NCBI GenBank assembly: GCA_016285265.1
Contig: JAEEQL010000019.1
Span: forward strand, 1 to 32,176
Direction of reading: 5' to 3'
From: Lachnospiraceae bacterium
GTDB lineage: Bacteria; Bacillota; Clostridia; Lachnospirales; Lachnospiraceae
Length of the DNA: 32,176 nt
Shown here: piece after piece, positions 15,031-24,297 of the stretch
How the letters are laid out: each line of letters begins with the position of its first letter
Position numbering within the stretch: position 1 is the first letter of the stretch
Made by a program: the position numbers and the translations under genes
The notes under the pieces: generated by a model
Seen by the model: the letters and a program-made list of their open reading frames with translations, nothing else
Database searches by the model: none
Told to the model about the DNA's origin: nothing

Positions 15031-16821
15031 ATGGCACAAAACGGAAAGACGAAAAAATCCGCCGGCATCCATTCTATCGCTTTTAAGCTGGTGGTTTCCA
15101 TCGGTCTTGCTTTCACTTTTGCATGTTCGATCCTTCTTTTTATTGCGATCAGGAATTCGGAAGGATGCATGACAGAGGCTTATAAGAAGTACACCATGAA
15201 TGTGGCCCAGTCTGCGGCCACTGCCGTTGATGTGCTCTGCCGTGAGGGAACCGGTGACGATTCTCGTGGCGCAGCCGTTGAAGAGGAGATGCTCTCCCTT
15301 ATCGAAGCCGATGCCGAAGCAAACAGGCAGGTTCTATATGACTTTTACGGCCCGGTTCTCGGAGACATCGAGCTTACCGGAATAGACGGTTCATATGCGT
15401 ATATGGTCAGTGCGGACGGAACGACCCTGTATCATCCGAGCGGCGAGAGGATCGGTAATCCTGTTGAGAACGCGGCTGTCAAGGGTCTTACCGCAAGGCT
15501 CGCATCCGGAGAAAAGCCTTCTTCCATCGGAGCGGGTTCGGTCGTATACGAATTCAAGGGTTCTGACAAATTCGCCGGATATGCATTTACCGAAGGCGGT
15601 AATATCGTGGTGGTTACCGGTGACTACAATCTGGTAATGAAACCTGTAAAGACAATGAGGAACAGGATGATCGGCGCATCTGCCGGTCTGCTTCTGACAT
15701 TCCTCATTGTTTTCTTTTTCATAATCACTCTGATCTTAAAGCCCATAGGTACTCTCATAGAGATAATCGATGCCACGGCCTCGTTCAACCTGAGGCATAA
15801 TCCAAAGTCCGGTGCCCTTCTGAAGAGAAAGGATGAATTCGGGCTTATTTCAGCGTCGATCGGAAATATGAGAGCCAGGCTCAGGGAGATCGTGGATGAT
15901 ATCGGAAGTGCGGCTGAGGAGATCGATGCCAATGTGACCGAACTCGATGAAACCGCTGAAGTAGTCAATTCGATGTGCACCGACAATTCCGCAACGACTC
16001 AGGAAATGGCTGCATCCATGCAGGAATGCGCGAATTCCGCAGATCATATGAACACGGATATAGCCAATATCCGCAATGCCCTTCATCAGATCGAAATGCA
16101 GACCAATGACGGATTCACCGTATCCGACGAGATCATGGAAAGAGCTACACAGCTCAGGGATACCACGGACAAGGCATCCGATACGACGGGAGGGATCTTT
16201 GCGGATGTTAAGGCAAGATCTGTAAAGGCCATAGATGATTCCAGGGTTGTGGAGAGGATCAATGAGCTTACGGATGCGATAATGGCGATATCGTCGCAGA
16301 CTTCACTCCTTGCCCTGAATGCATCGATCGAAGCGGCAAGAGCAGGTGAAGCGGGAAGAGGATTTGCGGTTGTTGCGACCGAGATAGGTAATCTTGCGGA
16401 TCAGACCTCAAGATCGGTCGGAGACATCAACGGTATCGTTGCAGAGGTTAACGTGGCCGTTACCCGGATGCAGTCCTGCCTTGAGGAGATGGGGGATTTC
16501 CTGGAAAATACCGTACTTAAGAATTTTGATTCCTTTAAGGATGTCGGATTCAGGTATCAGGATGATGCCGACGTCTTCAAGGATTGTATGTCCAGCATTA
16601 AGAACAGCGTGGATGAACTGACCGAGACCATGGCCAGCATGGCAGGCTCGGTGGCTTCCATAAGCGGCGCAGTCGGCGAATCGGCTGAGGGCGTATCCGA
16701 TATAGCCGGCAAGACGACTGACATCGTCCAGGGAATGAGCGATACCGGAATAAAGGTCGGACAGTGCCGCGAGTATGTCGGCAAGCTCAGGGAGGTCATA
16801 AGCCGTTTCGAACTGGATTGA
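15031..16821 (+). CDS. Methyl-accepting chemotaxis protein with a Cache-type sensor
   Basis: Chemoreceptor that passes an external signal to CheA/CheW. Domains in order over 596 aa: transmembrane helix 1 (about 18-42), an extracellular Cache-like domain (about 45-205, with [17 protein letters not shown] and [15 protein letters not shown]), transmembrane helix 2 (about 211-236), HAMP (about 237-290), and a long cytoplasmic coiled coil whose signalling tip is [20 protein letters not shown] (from residue 420) with [11 protein letters not shown]. The ligand is unknown; Cache domains often bind amino or organic acids. It starts 26 nt after putP behind an unusual pure-G ribosome site (six G at 15019-15024), so it may be read from the same transcript. 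It is the first of three tandem receptors. No CheR/CheB-tethering pentapeptide is seen at the C-terminus. Confidence 0.96.
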   Translation: MAQNGKTKKSAGIHSIAFKLVVSIGLAFTFACSILLFIAIRNSEGCMTEAYKKYTMNVAQSAATAVDVLCREGTGDDSRGAAVEEEMLSLIEADAEANRQVLYDFYGPVLGDIELTGIDGSYAYMVSADGTTLYHPSGERIGNPVENAAVKGLTARLASGEKPSSIGAGSVVYEFKGSDKFAGYAFTEGGNIVVVTGDYNLVMKPVKTMRNRMIGASAGLLLTFLIVFFFIITLILKPIGTLIEIIDATASFNLRHNPKSGALLKRKDEFGLISASIGNMRARLREIVDDIGSAAEEIDANVTELDETAEVVNSMCTDNSATTQEMAASMQECANSADHMNTDIANIRNALHQIEMQTNDGFTVSDEIMERATQLRDTTDKASDTTGGIFADVKARSVKAIDDSRVVERINELTDAIMAISSQTSLLALNASIEAARAGEAGRGFAVVATEIGNLADQTSRSVGDINGIVAEVNVAVTRMQSCLEEMGDFLENTVLKNFDSFKDVGFRYQDDADVFKDCMSSIKNSVDELTETMASMAGSVASISGAVGESAEGVSDIAGKTTDIVQGMSDTGIKVGQCREYVGKLREVISRFELD

Positions 16822-16856
16822 AAAAAATACCGATTGTTGGTGAGAAGTGCATTTAG

Positions 16857-16865
16857 TGCTATAAT
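16857..16865 (+). promoter_or_regulatory. Extended -10 promoter (TG-C-TATAAT) for the second chemoreceptor
   Basis: A perfect TATAAT with TG one base before it, 70 nt upstream of the ATG at 16935. TTGGTG at 16837-16842 lies 17 nt upstream as a half-matching -35. This is a housekeeping-sigma pattern rather than the sigma-28 pattern usual for motility genes. Confidence 0.6.
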
Positions 16866-16934
16866 ATTTGCAATGCTCACAATTATATAGTGCATGTTGA
16901 TACATATCAGTTTTTTATGAGAGAGGGGAACGAT

Positions 16935-18695
16935 ATGAAGAAACTATTCGCGAAGTCTAACATGACCTTTATGGTCGCTCTGCAACTTCTTGTACTTCCT
17001 GCCGTCATTTGTCTGATCATCTCACTCATCATGATGGGAAAAGAGATGAACGGAACCTATAATGAGGCGGAAACTCTTTTCAGTGAGACCCTGTACCAGG
17101 CAAACAGTAAGCTCCTCAATGCGGACAGGGATCTTTACCAGGCTATGAACGCCGCCCAGCAGTATATATCCATATCCCAGTCCGACGGCGCACTTCCTCC
17201 CGAAGTAATGGAAGGACTTTACGCCGCCAGAGTGGCAACATGGGATGAAAACCTCGGACAGACCGTTGAAAGAGTCGAGGGAGCCCTTGCTATTGCCAAG
17301 ACACAGGATTCCCTTTATACGGGAACTCTTGTAGAGGGTAAATCATTCAAGGATTATTACGAAGAATTCCAGGATGAGTATTCCGCATGGCTTGCTACGT
17401 ATGATTTCACCACAAACGAAGGCGATATCACCGCTTTCAATGAGCAGTTTGAAGTGGCAAGAAACGGCATCTCCGGAATGACCGATGTCGTAGAAGCGTG
17501 GGCCGATGCACAGAAGACTGAGGCAAAGGCTTCGATTGCAGGCAAGGTCACGACCGTAACCATTCTCTTTGTCATCATCATAATAGGTGTATATGCACTC
17601 GTTATCGTTACTGCCAAGGCACTTTCCGATGGAGTAAAGAAGGTCGGAAACTCCATCGACAATATGTCCAAGGGCGATTTTGCAACTCCCCTTGAGGTTG
17701 AATCTTCCGTAAAAGAATTCAGGCATATGGCTGCATCCGCAGAGAATATGAGACAGAGCCTGCGTGATGCCCTTTCCAGGATCATAAACAGTGCGCAGAG
17801 CGTCGATGAAGGTGCATCCGATGCCAAAGAGAAGATCACGGACAGCCAGAGAGCTACCGCAGATATCAACCAGGCGGTATCCGAACTTTCGAACGGTGCA
17901 ATGGCTATGGCTACGGATGTTCAGTCCACAGCTGACATCACCGTCAATATCGGAAATGCGGTTGAGACTGTACTTGATGCCGCGACCTCGAATCTTGAGA
18001 ACGGACGTGCCGTTATGGAAGAGTCATCCAAGGTTCAGGGCGAACTCGGAGATCTGATGAAGTCGGGTGCCAACACCAGGGAAAAGGCAGACCAGGTTGC
18101 CAAATCCGTGGGCGAGACCGCAACCGTTGTTGAGCAGATCAATCAGGCTGCGGAACTGATCATTTCCATCGCTAACCAGACCAACCTTCTTGCTCTCAAT
18201 GCTTCTATCGAGGCTGCAAGAGCAGGTGAGGCCGGCAAGGGTTTCGCGGTTGTTGCGGACAATATCAAAAATCTTGCCGAAGAGTCCAACGGTGCCGCTA
18301 ACGAGATCACCGGAATGCTCAAGACGATCACCGGACTTTCCGATCGCAACAAGTCCCTTACCGAGGACATCAGGAATGCGACCGAGGCCGAAAGCAGCGC
18401 ACTCGGATCGATGAGTGATTCGTTTGAGAATATGCTCGGTATGCTCCGTGAGACCGAGGAAGGCAATAAGCAGATTCTCGATCTTGTACAGACGCTCGAT
18501 AACGATAAGAAGTCAATCATGGAATCCGTAGAATCCCTTTCTTCGGTATCGGAAGAAAATGCCGCATCTACCGAGGAAACATCCGCATCACTTACGCTGC
18601 TTGACGAAAACATGGAAAGTGTCGTAAAGCAGACGGAAGCTCTTTCAGCTGTTGCAGATGAACTCAGGGATAATGTCAAGATGTTCACGATCTAA
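16935..18695 (+). CDS. Methyl-accepting chemotaxis protein with a helical (four-helix-bundle type) sensor
   Basis: Second chemoreceptor, 586 aa from the ATG at 16935, chosen because GAGAGGGG (16919-16928) is its ribosome site; the ATG at 16890 lacks one. Transmembrane helix 1 is at about 10-34. The extracellular part (about 36-195) is entirely helical and contains [16 protein letters not shown], a pattern seen in four-helix-bundle MCP sensors, with no Cache features. Transmembrane helix 2 is about 200-225, then HAMP with [15 protein letters not shown], a coiled coil, and the signalling tip [21 protein letters not shown] (from about residue 412) with [18 protein letters not shown]. The ligand is unknown. 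It has its own promoter and is followed after 30 nt by a third receptor gene. Confidence 0.96.
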   Translation: MKKLFAKSNMTFMVALQLLVLPAVICLIISLIMMGKEMNGTYNEAETLFSETLYQANSKLLNADRDLYQAMNAAQQYISISQSDGALPPEVMEGLYAARVATWDENLGQTVERVEGALAIAKTQDSLYTGTLVEGKSFKDYYEEFQDEYSAWLATYDFTTNEGDITAFNEQFEVARNGISGMTDVVEAWADAQKTEAKASIAGKVTTVTILFVIIIIGVYALVIVTAKALSDGVKKVGNSIDNMSKGDFATPLEVESSVKEFRHMAASAENMRQSLRDALSRIINSAQSVDEGASDAKEKITDSQRATADINQAVSELSNGAMAMATDVQSTADITVNIGNAVETVLDAATSNLENGRAVMEESSKVQGELGDLMKSGANTREKADQVAKSVGETATVVEQINQAAELIISIANQTNLLALNASIEAARAGEAGKGFAVVADNIKNLAEESNGAANEITGMLKTITGLSDRNKSLTEDIRNATEAESSALGSMSDSFENMLGMLRETEEGNKQILDLVQTLDNDKKSIMESVESLSSVSEENAASTEETSASLTLLDENMESVVKQTEALSAVADELRDNVKMFTI

Positions 18696-18725
18696 ATAGC
18701 TTATATTGTTTCAGGGAGGATGAAT

Positions 18726-20432
18726 ATGGCTAACAGTGTTAATGCAACCGGTAAGAAGAAAGGGGGATTTGATTTTCTGAAGATGCTGATGCTCTTCGGA
18801 ATGGTTCCCATTATCACTGCGATACTTGTCGAGACCTTCGTCAGTGCCTCGAGAACCAAGCATTCGATGGAGGAATCGGTATACGACAGACTAAATGCCA
18901 CCAATATGGCATTCAACCATTATGTTGAGGATGTCATCGCAAATGCCGGTGAGGATATATTCCTTACCGAGGATGCGGATCATACCTTTGTTGATTCGTA
19001 TACTTCGGAGAACCTCGGTCTTACCATATTCATGGGCGATACCCGTGCCGTAACGAACCTCAGGGATTCACAGACAAATCAGAGACTTGAGGGAACCAAG
19101 GCATCCGATGCCGTCATCGCAGCCTGCTTAAACAGCGGGCAGCATTACCAGTCGGACGGCGTAATGATCAACGGAAAGCAGTACTATGTTGATTACCAGC
19201 CGATCTATGCAACAGACGGACGCATCATAGGAATGACCTTCGTAGGAGAACCTTATGACACTGTGCACTCCGCGATCCTTTCGGTCACCACTCCCCTGGT
19301 CCTTGTAGCAGTTATCCTTTTCGTTTTCTTCGCGGGACTTATATTCTTCCTTTCACTCTATGTAAGAAGAGCACCTGCGCTTATAAGTGAAGATATGGAG
19401 AGAATGGCTACCGGTGACATCATGTCCGATTCCGTGTCTCATTCGGCCATCACCGAGAACGTTAACATGATCACCGCGATCGGAAACATGAAATCCGTCC
19501 TTCAGGATACCGTTTCCAGGATCAAGGAATCGGCTGACGAACTCGGCGAGAATGCGAATGAGGTTATGTCGCTTTCCGATGCATCGGCAGACGGAGCAAC
19601 CCAGATATCCACCGCTGTCGGAGAACTTTCGCTCACAGCCCAGAACATGGCGGAGAACGTTCAGGAAGTCAACTCCCATGCGGCTGAGATGGACGAAACC
19701 GTATCCGATATCGGCGGAAACGTGGAAAACCTCAATAAGAATGCCGAGACCATGAAGAACATAAGCCGTCTTGCTTCCGGCAAGATGAAGGATGTCATGA
19801 ATTCCAGCCGTGGAAGCGTTGAAGCGGTTCAGACCATCAATAAGCAGATCAACCTTACCAACGAATCCATCGCCAAGGTCAACGAAGCAATTGATCTTAT
19901 CATCGATATAGCAAGCCAGACCAAGCTCCTCAGCCTTAACGCTTCGATCGAAGCTGCGAGAGCGGGTGAAGCGGGAAGAGGATTTGCTGTTGTCGCAGAT
20001 TCGATCTCACAGCTTTCCGAGCAGTCCAATAACAGCGCATCGACGATCAGGACGATCGCAGAGGAGATCCTTTCCAATTCCGAAGTATCGGTAAGGCTTG
20101 CCGGTGAGATCATGGACACCATGAATGCAGAGCAGGCTATCATCGAAGAGGCACAGGATGAGTTTGAAAAACTCGAAGCGGCCATCGCAGAGTCTGTTGA
20201 CGGAATCAAGGGAATCGATGAGAAGACATCCTCACTTCAGAGTATCAAGGAGAGGATCGTTGCCAACGTAACGGATCTTTCCGCCATCTCAGAGGAAAAC
20301 GCTGCATCCAATGCCGAGGTTTCCGCAAGCACGGACAACATCGCAACCTCCATCAAGGAGATCGCGGACAGGATAAAGGGTGTCAGCGCACAGGCGGACA
20401 ATCTCAAAGAGATCGTTGCATTCTTCAAATAA
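18726..20432 (+). CDS. Methyl-accepting chemotaxis protein with a single Cache sensor
   Basis: Third tandem chemoreceptor, 568 aa from ATG 18726. An ATG at 18720 abuts the GGGAGG site (18714-18719), so the one 6 nt downstream was chosen. After a basic N-terminus and transmembrane helix 1 (about 20-42) comes an extracellular domain of about 150 residues. [37 protein letters not shown] and [21 protein letters not shown] are strands typical of the single-Cache type 3 fold. Transmembrane helix 2 is at about 185-213, followed by HAMP and the cytoplasmic signalling hairpin with [19 protein letters not shown] (from about residue 397) and [18 protein letters not shown]. It ends at a strong terminator, closing the receptor cluster. 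The ligand is unknown. Confidence 0.96.
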   Translation: MANSVNATGKKKGGFDFLKMLMLFGMVPIITAILVETFVSASRTKHSMEESVYDRLNATNMAFNHYVEDVIANAGEDIFLTEDADHTFVDSYTSENLGLTIFMGDTRAVTNLRDSQTNQRLEGTKASDAVIAACLNSGQHYQSDGVMINGKQYYVDYQPIYATDGRIIGMTFVGEPYDTVHSAILSVTTPLVLVAVILFVFFAGLIFFLSLYVRRAPALISEDMERMATGDIMSDSVSHSAITENVNMITAIGNMKSVLQDTVSRIKESADELGENANEVMSLSDASADGATQISTAVGELSLTAQNMAENVQEVNSHAAEMDETVSDIGGNVENLNKNAETMKNISRLASGKMKDVMNSSRGSVEAVQTINKQINLTNESIAKVNEAIDLIIDIASQTKLLSLNASIEAARAGEAGRGFAVVADSISQLSEQSNNSASTIRTIAEEILSNSEVSVRLAGEIMDTMNAEQAIIEEAQDEFEKLEAAIAESVDGIKGIDEKTSSLQSIKERIVANVTDLSAISEENAASNAEVSASTDNIATSIKEIADRIKGVSAQADNLKEIVAFFK

Positions 20433-20448
20433 AGACAATAAAAACATT

Positions 20449-20481
20449 TACCCGCGGATACATTTTCCGCGGGTATTTTTT
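20449..20481 (+). terminator. Rho-independent terminator closing the chemoreceptor cluster
   Basis: TACCCGCGG (20449-20457) pairs perfectly with CCGCGGGTA (20467-20475) around a 9-nt loop, followed by six T. Confidence 0.93.
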
Positions 20482-20486
20482 ACTTA

Positions 20487-20566
20487 AAAAGTATACTTTT
20501 ACGCCTTTTGAAATGAGCCCGAATCCTTGTAAAAGTCGCCGTTTTGAGCTAAATTATTAGTATAAG
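20487..20566 (+). promoter_or_regulatory. Upstream region of the GGDEF/EAL gene with palindrome and repeats
   Basis: A perfect 14-bp palindrome AAAAGTATACTTTT lies at 20487-20500. ACTTTTAC (20495-20502) is inverted at GTAAAAGT (20529-20536). The string CGCC(G)TTTTGA occurs twice as a direct repeat (from 20502 and from 20537). A weak -10 (TATAAG, 20561-20566) precedes the start at 20584. These look like binding sites for a dimeric regulator, but the protein is unknown. Confidence 0.35.
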
Positions 20567-20583
20567 ACGAGGCCGTAAAAAGC

Positions 20584-22917
20584 ATGATATCATATACCTT
20601 TATGATAATTCTCACAATCTTTATGGTGCTGTATGCGATGAGCATATTCGTGGTCACCACGCATGATAATCCTTACAAGGGATATATCACGTGTCTCCTT
20701 GTCGCGGCCTTCCCTCCTTTCATACTTGACGGCTGTGTCACAATGACCAGGCATTACGAAGTGGCAGAGATAGGATACAGTCTTCTGTATATAAGCATGG
20801 ACATGATGCTGTTCTTCCTGCTCAGGTTCGTAATGAATTATTGCGGTATCCGGTACAGGCGTAAGGCATATACGATGGTCTTCCGTGCGCTCTGCCTTCT
20901 TGACTGTATTTCCGTAGCGCTTAACTTTAAATATCATCATGTATATACGATACGCACAGTGGATCCCGCCGAACTTCCCGAATTTGCCGGTACCCATATT
21001 ATCAATAAGGTATTCTACGGAGTGACAGGAGGCTGGTACTATTATGTTCACGGCGCACTCTGCACCTTTGCCGTACTTCTCGGCATTGCATTCCTTCTGT
21101 GGAAAGCGAGCAGATATGCAGCCATATACTGGGTGAAGTATTACTGCATAGCAGGTTCCCTTCTCGTAACCGCTCTGTGGTATATCGGAGTCATGGCGTC
21201 TAACAGCCCCGTTGATGCATCCCTTATCGGATACGGTATAACGGGTCTTCTGATAGTGTTTTTCACAACGCTTTACAAACCCGCAACTCTTATCAATAAT
21301 CTGCTCTCGGCATCGATCAGGTCCTCCGAGAGCGGAATAGTTCTTTTTGACAATTCCGGAAAAGTTGTATTCATAAATCACAGCTTTGCCGACTTGTTCG
21401 GTATATCCGACTCCGATTACGGAAAGGCTTACGATATTTTCAAAAAGCTTACGGAGAATGAAGAATCGATAAACCATTCATACTCATCGGTAAGGCGTAT
21501 CACGGACGAAGAGACCGGCATCGATACGATCTATGAGATCGATGTGTGCGATGTTTATGACAGCCGCCATGATTACTGCGGCTTCTACGCCAAGATCAAG
21601 GATCGTACGGACGAAGAGGTTGAGCTGGAAAAGGAAAGATTCCTTGCGATGCATGATTCGCTTACGGGGCTTTACAATATCTCCGCCCTTTACAGACTGA
21701 CGGATGAAAAGCTTTCCCGTAAAGACAGCAGGGAATATGTTGCCGTAGTCACCAATATCACCGGCTTTAAGAGCATCAATGAGGTGTTCGGCACAGACAG
21801 GGCGGACGACGTGCTGAAGGATATTGCGTGTAAATTTGCCGAGACCATGGGCCCCGCAAGCATTGTCGGACGCATAACCGGTGACCGTTTCGGACTCTTT
21901 TTGAAAAAGGATGATTTCGATCCGGTTCTTTTTACCAGGATCTGCAGTTCTCTTTACATCGACAGGGGTGATTACAAGTATCCGGTAACCATGCATGTCG
22001 GCGTCTGCAATGTCGATTCACCGGATCTTACCAGCCAGATGGTATTCGACAGGGCATTTCTTGCGATAGACGGGATCAAGAACGATATGCAGAAGGTTAT
22101 CGCATATTATGACGATTCGGTCCGCGAGTCCATTCTATGGGAACAGATGGTAACAGGAAGCGTCGATGATGCCATGGAGGCCGGAGAGATCATTCCTTTC
22201 ATCCAGGCGCAGGTAACCTCGGACGGAAAGGTAAGAGGCGGTGAGTGCCTTATCAGGTGGGATCACAGGACAAAGGGAATGCTTCCTCCCGGTAAGTTCA
22301 TAGGCGTTCTTGAAAAGACGGGACTCATCGCAAGGGTCGACCGCTATATGTGGGAATATGCATGCAAGATCCTCGGAAGATGGAATGAAGAGGGATATGA
22401 TGATATGTATCTGTCCGTGAACATATCTCCCAGGGATTTCTATTTTACCGATGTCTACGGAGATATAACAGCATATGCGGGAAAGTACGGTATAAAGCCC
22501 GAACAGCTGCGGCTTGAGATAACCGAGACGGCAATGATGGGAAATGTTGAAGCTGTTCTGGATGTGATCAGAAGACTCAGAAGCGACGGGTTCATTGTGG
22601 AGATGGACGATTTCGGAAGCGGATATTCATCGCTCAACACACTCAAGATACTTCCGGTTGATGTTCTTAAGGTGGATATGCTTTTCCTGCGCGACATCAA
22701 GGATGCCGATACACAGCTTAAGTCCAGATTCATTTTGTCCAACGTCATCAACATGGCGATCGATATCGGACTGTCGGTCATCACGGAGGGCGTCGAGACG
22801 GGAGAACAGAAGGAATTCCTCGAAGAATGCGGATGCCGCTGCTTCCAGGGATATTACTTCTCAAAGCCGATACCGGTATCGGAATTTGAAGAAAAGTACT
22901 TAATGGCCGATCGATAA
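20584..22917 (+). CDS. Membrane PAS-GGDEF-EAL protein, probable c-di-GMP phosphodiesterase
   Basis: 777-aa signalling protein. The N-terminal ~225 residues form about seven hydrophobic helices, similar to the 7TM regions of some histidine kinases. A PAS domain (about 235-345, with SGIVLFDNSGKVVFINHSF) follows, then a GGDEF domain (about 350-495) and an EAL domain (about 515-775). The GGDEF signature is replaced by TGDRF (432-436), so cyclase activity is unlikely and a GTP-sensing or structural role is likelier. The EAL signature reads ECL (554-556), which keeps the metal-binding Glu. The other catalytic residues are visible: Asn in LSVNISPRDF, Glu in LEITETAM, Asp-Asp in MDDFGSGYSS, Lys in VLKVD, Glu in TEGVET and Gln in CFQGYYF. 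It probably hydrolyses c-di-GMP at the membrane. It is monocistronic between two terminators and sits next to chemoreceptors. Confidence 0.93.
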   Translation: MISYTFMIILTIFMVLYAMSIFVVTTHDNPYKGYITCLLVAAFPPFILDGCVTMTRHYEVAEIGYSLLYISMDMMLFFLLRFVMNYCGIRYRRKAYTMVFRALCLLDCISVALNFKYHHVYTIRTVDPAELPEFAGTHIINKVFYGVTGGWYYYVHGALCTFAVLLGIAFLLWKASRYAAIYWVKYYCIAGSLLVTALWYIGVMASNSPVDASLIGYGITGLLIVFFTTLYKPATLINNLLSASIRSSESGIVLFDNSGKVVFINHSFADLFGISDSDYGKAYDIFKKLTENEESINHSYSSVRRITDEETGIDTIYEIDVCDVYDSRHDYCGFYAKIKDRTDEEVELEKERFLAMHDSLTGLYNISALYRLTDEKLSRKDSREYVAVVTNITGFKSINEVFGTDRADDVLKDIACKFAETMGPASIVGRITGDRFGLFLKKDDFDPVLFTRICSSLYIDRGDYKYPVTMHVGVCNVDSPDLTSQMVFDRAFLAIDGIKNDMQKVIAYYDDSVRESILWEQMVTGSVDDAMEAGEIIPFIQAQVTSDGKVRGGECLIRWDHRTKGMLPPGKFIGVLEKTGLIARVDRYMWEYACKILGRWNEEGYDDMYLSVNISPRDFYFTDVYGDITAYAGKYGIKPEQLRLEITETAMMGNVEAVLDVIRRLRSDGFIVEMDDFGSGYSSLNTLKILPVDVLKVDMLFLRDIKDADTQLKSRFILSNVINMAIDIGLSVITEGVETGEQKEFLEECGCRCFQGYYFSKPIPVSEFEEKYLMADR

Positions 22918-22937
22918 TACGAACCACGGGATACTGT

Positions 22938-22968
22938 AAAAGGAACGCCCAATAAGCGTTCCTTTTTT
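22938..22968 (+). terminator. Rho-independent terminator after the GGDEF/EAL gene
   Basis: AAAAGGAACGC (22938-22948) pairs perfectly with GCGTTCCTTTT (22956-22966) around a 7-nt loop and ends in six T. Confidence 0.93.
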
Positions 22969-22995
22969 CTGAAAACCGTCTGCACCGCAAACTGT

Positions 22996-24297
22996 ATGGA
23001 TGAAAAAGAAAAGAAAAACGATACAAAGGAGATCCTTGCTCTTTCCTCGAAGATAATAGAGCTTGCGAGGGATGAGATCATGATGTCATTCCGCTTTCTC
23101 GACAGAAGCCTTATGGAGCTTAAAAGTGAGGCCCGTCCGGGATGCGCGAATGTCTATTCGGGTATCGGAAGGTTCGTATACGATCCAGTAAACATCATTC
23201 GCGCCGCACAGAAGGATTTCAGGCTCCCCGCGAGGATGATCTTCCATGTCATGCTGCATCATATCTTTTCCCATCCTTTTTCCGGTGAAAGAACCGACCG
23301 CGTCCTTTGGGACCTTGCCTGTGACATCGCGGTTGAAAACGTGATAGCCGAGCTTGACGAGGACTGCGTAAGACTCGATACCGATCTTGCGACGGCGGGA
23401 ATGCTCAAGGTGCTGAAGGAGGATGTGGGAAAGCTTTCCGCAGAGAGTCTCTACAGATACTTCCGTAAGAATCCCCTTACTCCATCGAGGGTCATGGAAT
23501 ACGAAAGAGCCTTTGCACTCGACTCGCACGACCTGTGGAGACCGGACTCTTCTCCGGAGATACAGATGACGGAAGAGGAGTGGAAGAAGATTTCCAGGCA
23601 GGTGCTTGCAGAGATAAAGAGTTTTTCGAAAAAGGGTTCCTCGGGTGAATCGCTCGAAAAGAATCTGCTCGAAGGCTCCGCGGTCAAATATGATTACAGG
23701 AGGATCCTGGAGCATTTCGTGGTAACGGGTGAGCACACCAGACTCAGCGATGACGAGTTCGATTATATCTACTACACATACGGACTTGAGCATTACGATA
23801 ACATGCCGCTTATAGAACCTCTCGAATACCGGGAGGACAAAAGGATCAGGGACTTTGTCATAGCGATAGACACATCGGCATCCTGCAGCGGTGAGACGGT
23901 AAAGAAATTCATAAGGCAGACCTTCGACCTTCTCAAACGGAGTGAGAGCTTCTTCAGGAAGATCAACATCCACATCATACAGTGTGATGCCGAGGTGGGA
24001 AGGGATGATAAGATCACCGATATCTCTCAGCTGGAAAGCTTTCTCGGAAACATGAAGCTGGTTGGCGGAGGAGCGACGGATTTCAGACCGGTGTTCGATT
24101 ACGTAAAGACCCTGCAGGAAGCAAGGGAGTTCGACGATCTTAAAGGGCTGATCTATTTTACGGACGGCTACGGAATATATCCGGAGAGAAAACCTGACTT
24201 TGATGTCATATTTGCATTTTTGAACGAGGACACATCCCGCCCCGCTCCGCCCGTATGGAGCATGAAGGCAGTTATCGAGGAGGATGAACTGAAATGA
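22996..24297 (+). CDS. VWA-like protein with a metallopeptidase-like N-terminal domain (DUF2201 type)
   Basis: 433-aa cytoplasmic protein. The N-terminal domain (about 15-170) resembles the putative metallopeptidase domain of DUF2201 proteins. The expected H-E-x-x-H-type helix reads H84-V-M-L-H88 with a further His93, so the histidines are kept but the catalytic Glu is absent. The C-terminal VWA-like domain (about 285-430) has an intact metal-ion-dependent adhesion site: DTSAS (292-296), the Thr of GGGATDF and FTDGYG. VWA proteins of this kind work with MoxR-type ATPases, and the MoxR gene overlaps by 4 nt downstream. The ATG at 22996 lacks a ribosome binding site; ATG 23080 behind GAGGG is an alternative but would remove a helix. 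Likely role: adaptor or scaffold for MoxR-driven maturation of an unknown target. Confidence 0.85.
   Translation: MDEKEKKNDTKEILALSSKIIELARDEIMMSFRFLDRSLMELKSEARPGCANVYSGIGRFVYDPVNIIRAAQKDFRLPARMIFHVMLHHIFSHPFSGERTDRVLWDLACDIAVENVIAELDEDCVRLDTDLATAGMLKVLKEDVGKLSAESLYRYFRKNPLTPSRVMEYERAFALDSHDLWRPDSSPEIQMTEEEWKKISRQVLAEIKSFSKKGSSGESLEKNLLEGSAVKYDYRRILEHFVVTGEHTRLSDDEFDYIYYTYGLEHYDNMPLIEPLEYREDKRIRDFVIAIDTSASCSGETVKKFIRQTFDLLKRSESFFRKINIHIIQCDAEVGRDDKITDISQLESFLGNMKLVGGGATDFRPVFDYVKTLQEAREFDDLKGLIYFTDGYGIYPERKPDFDVIFAFLNEDTSRPAPPVWSMKAVIEEDELK

Noticed and set aside
15005-16934. Sigma-28 (flagellar) promoters before the chemoreceptors
   Set aside because: I looked for TAAA followed after about 15 nt by CCGATA-type boxes upstream of each receptor and found none with acceptable match; a sigma-70-type extended -10 explains MCP2 better.
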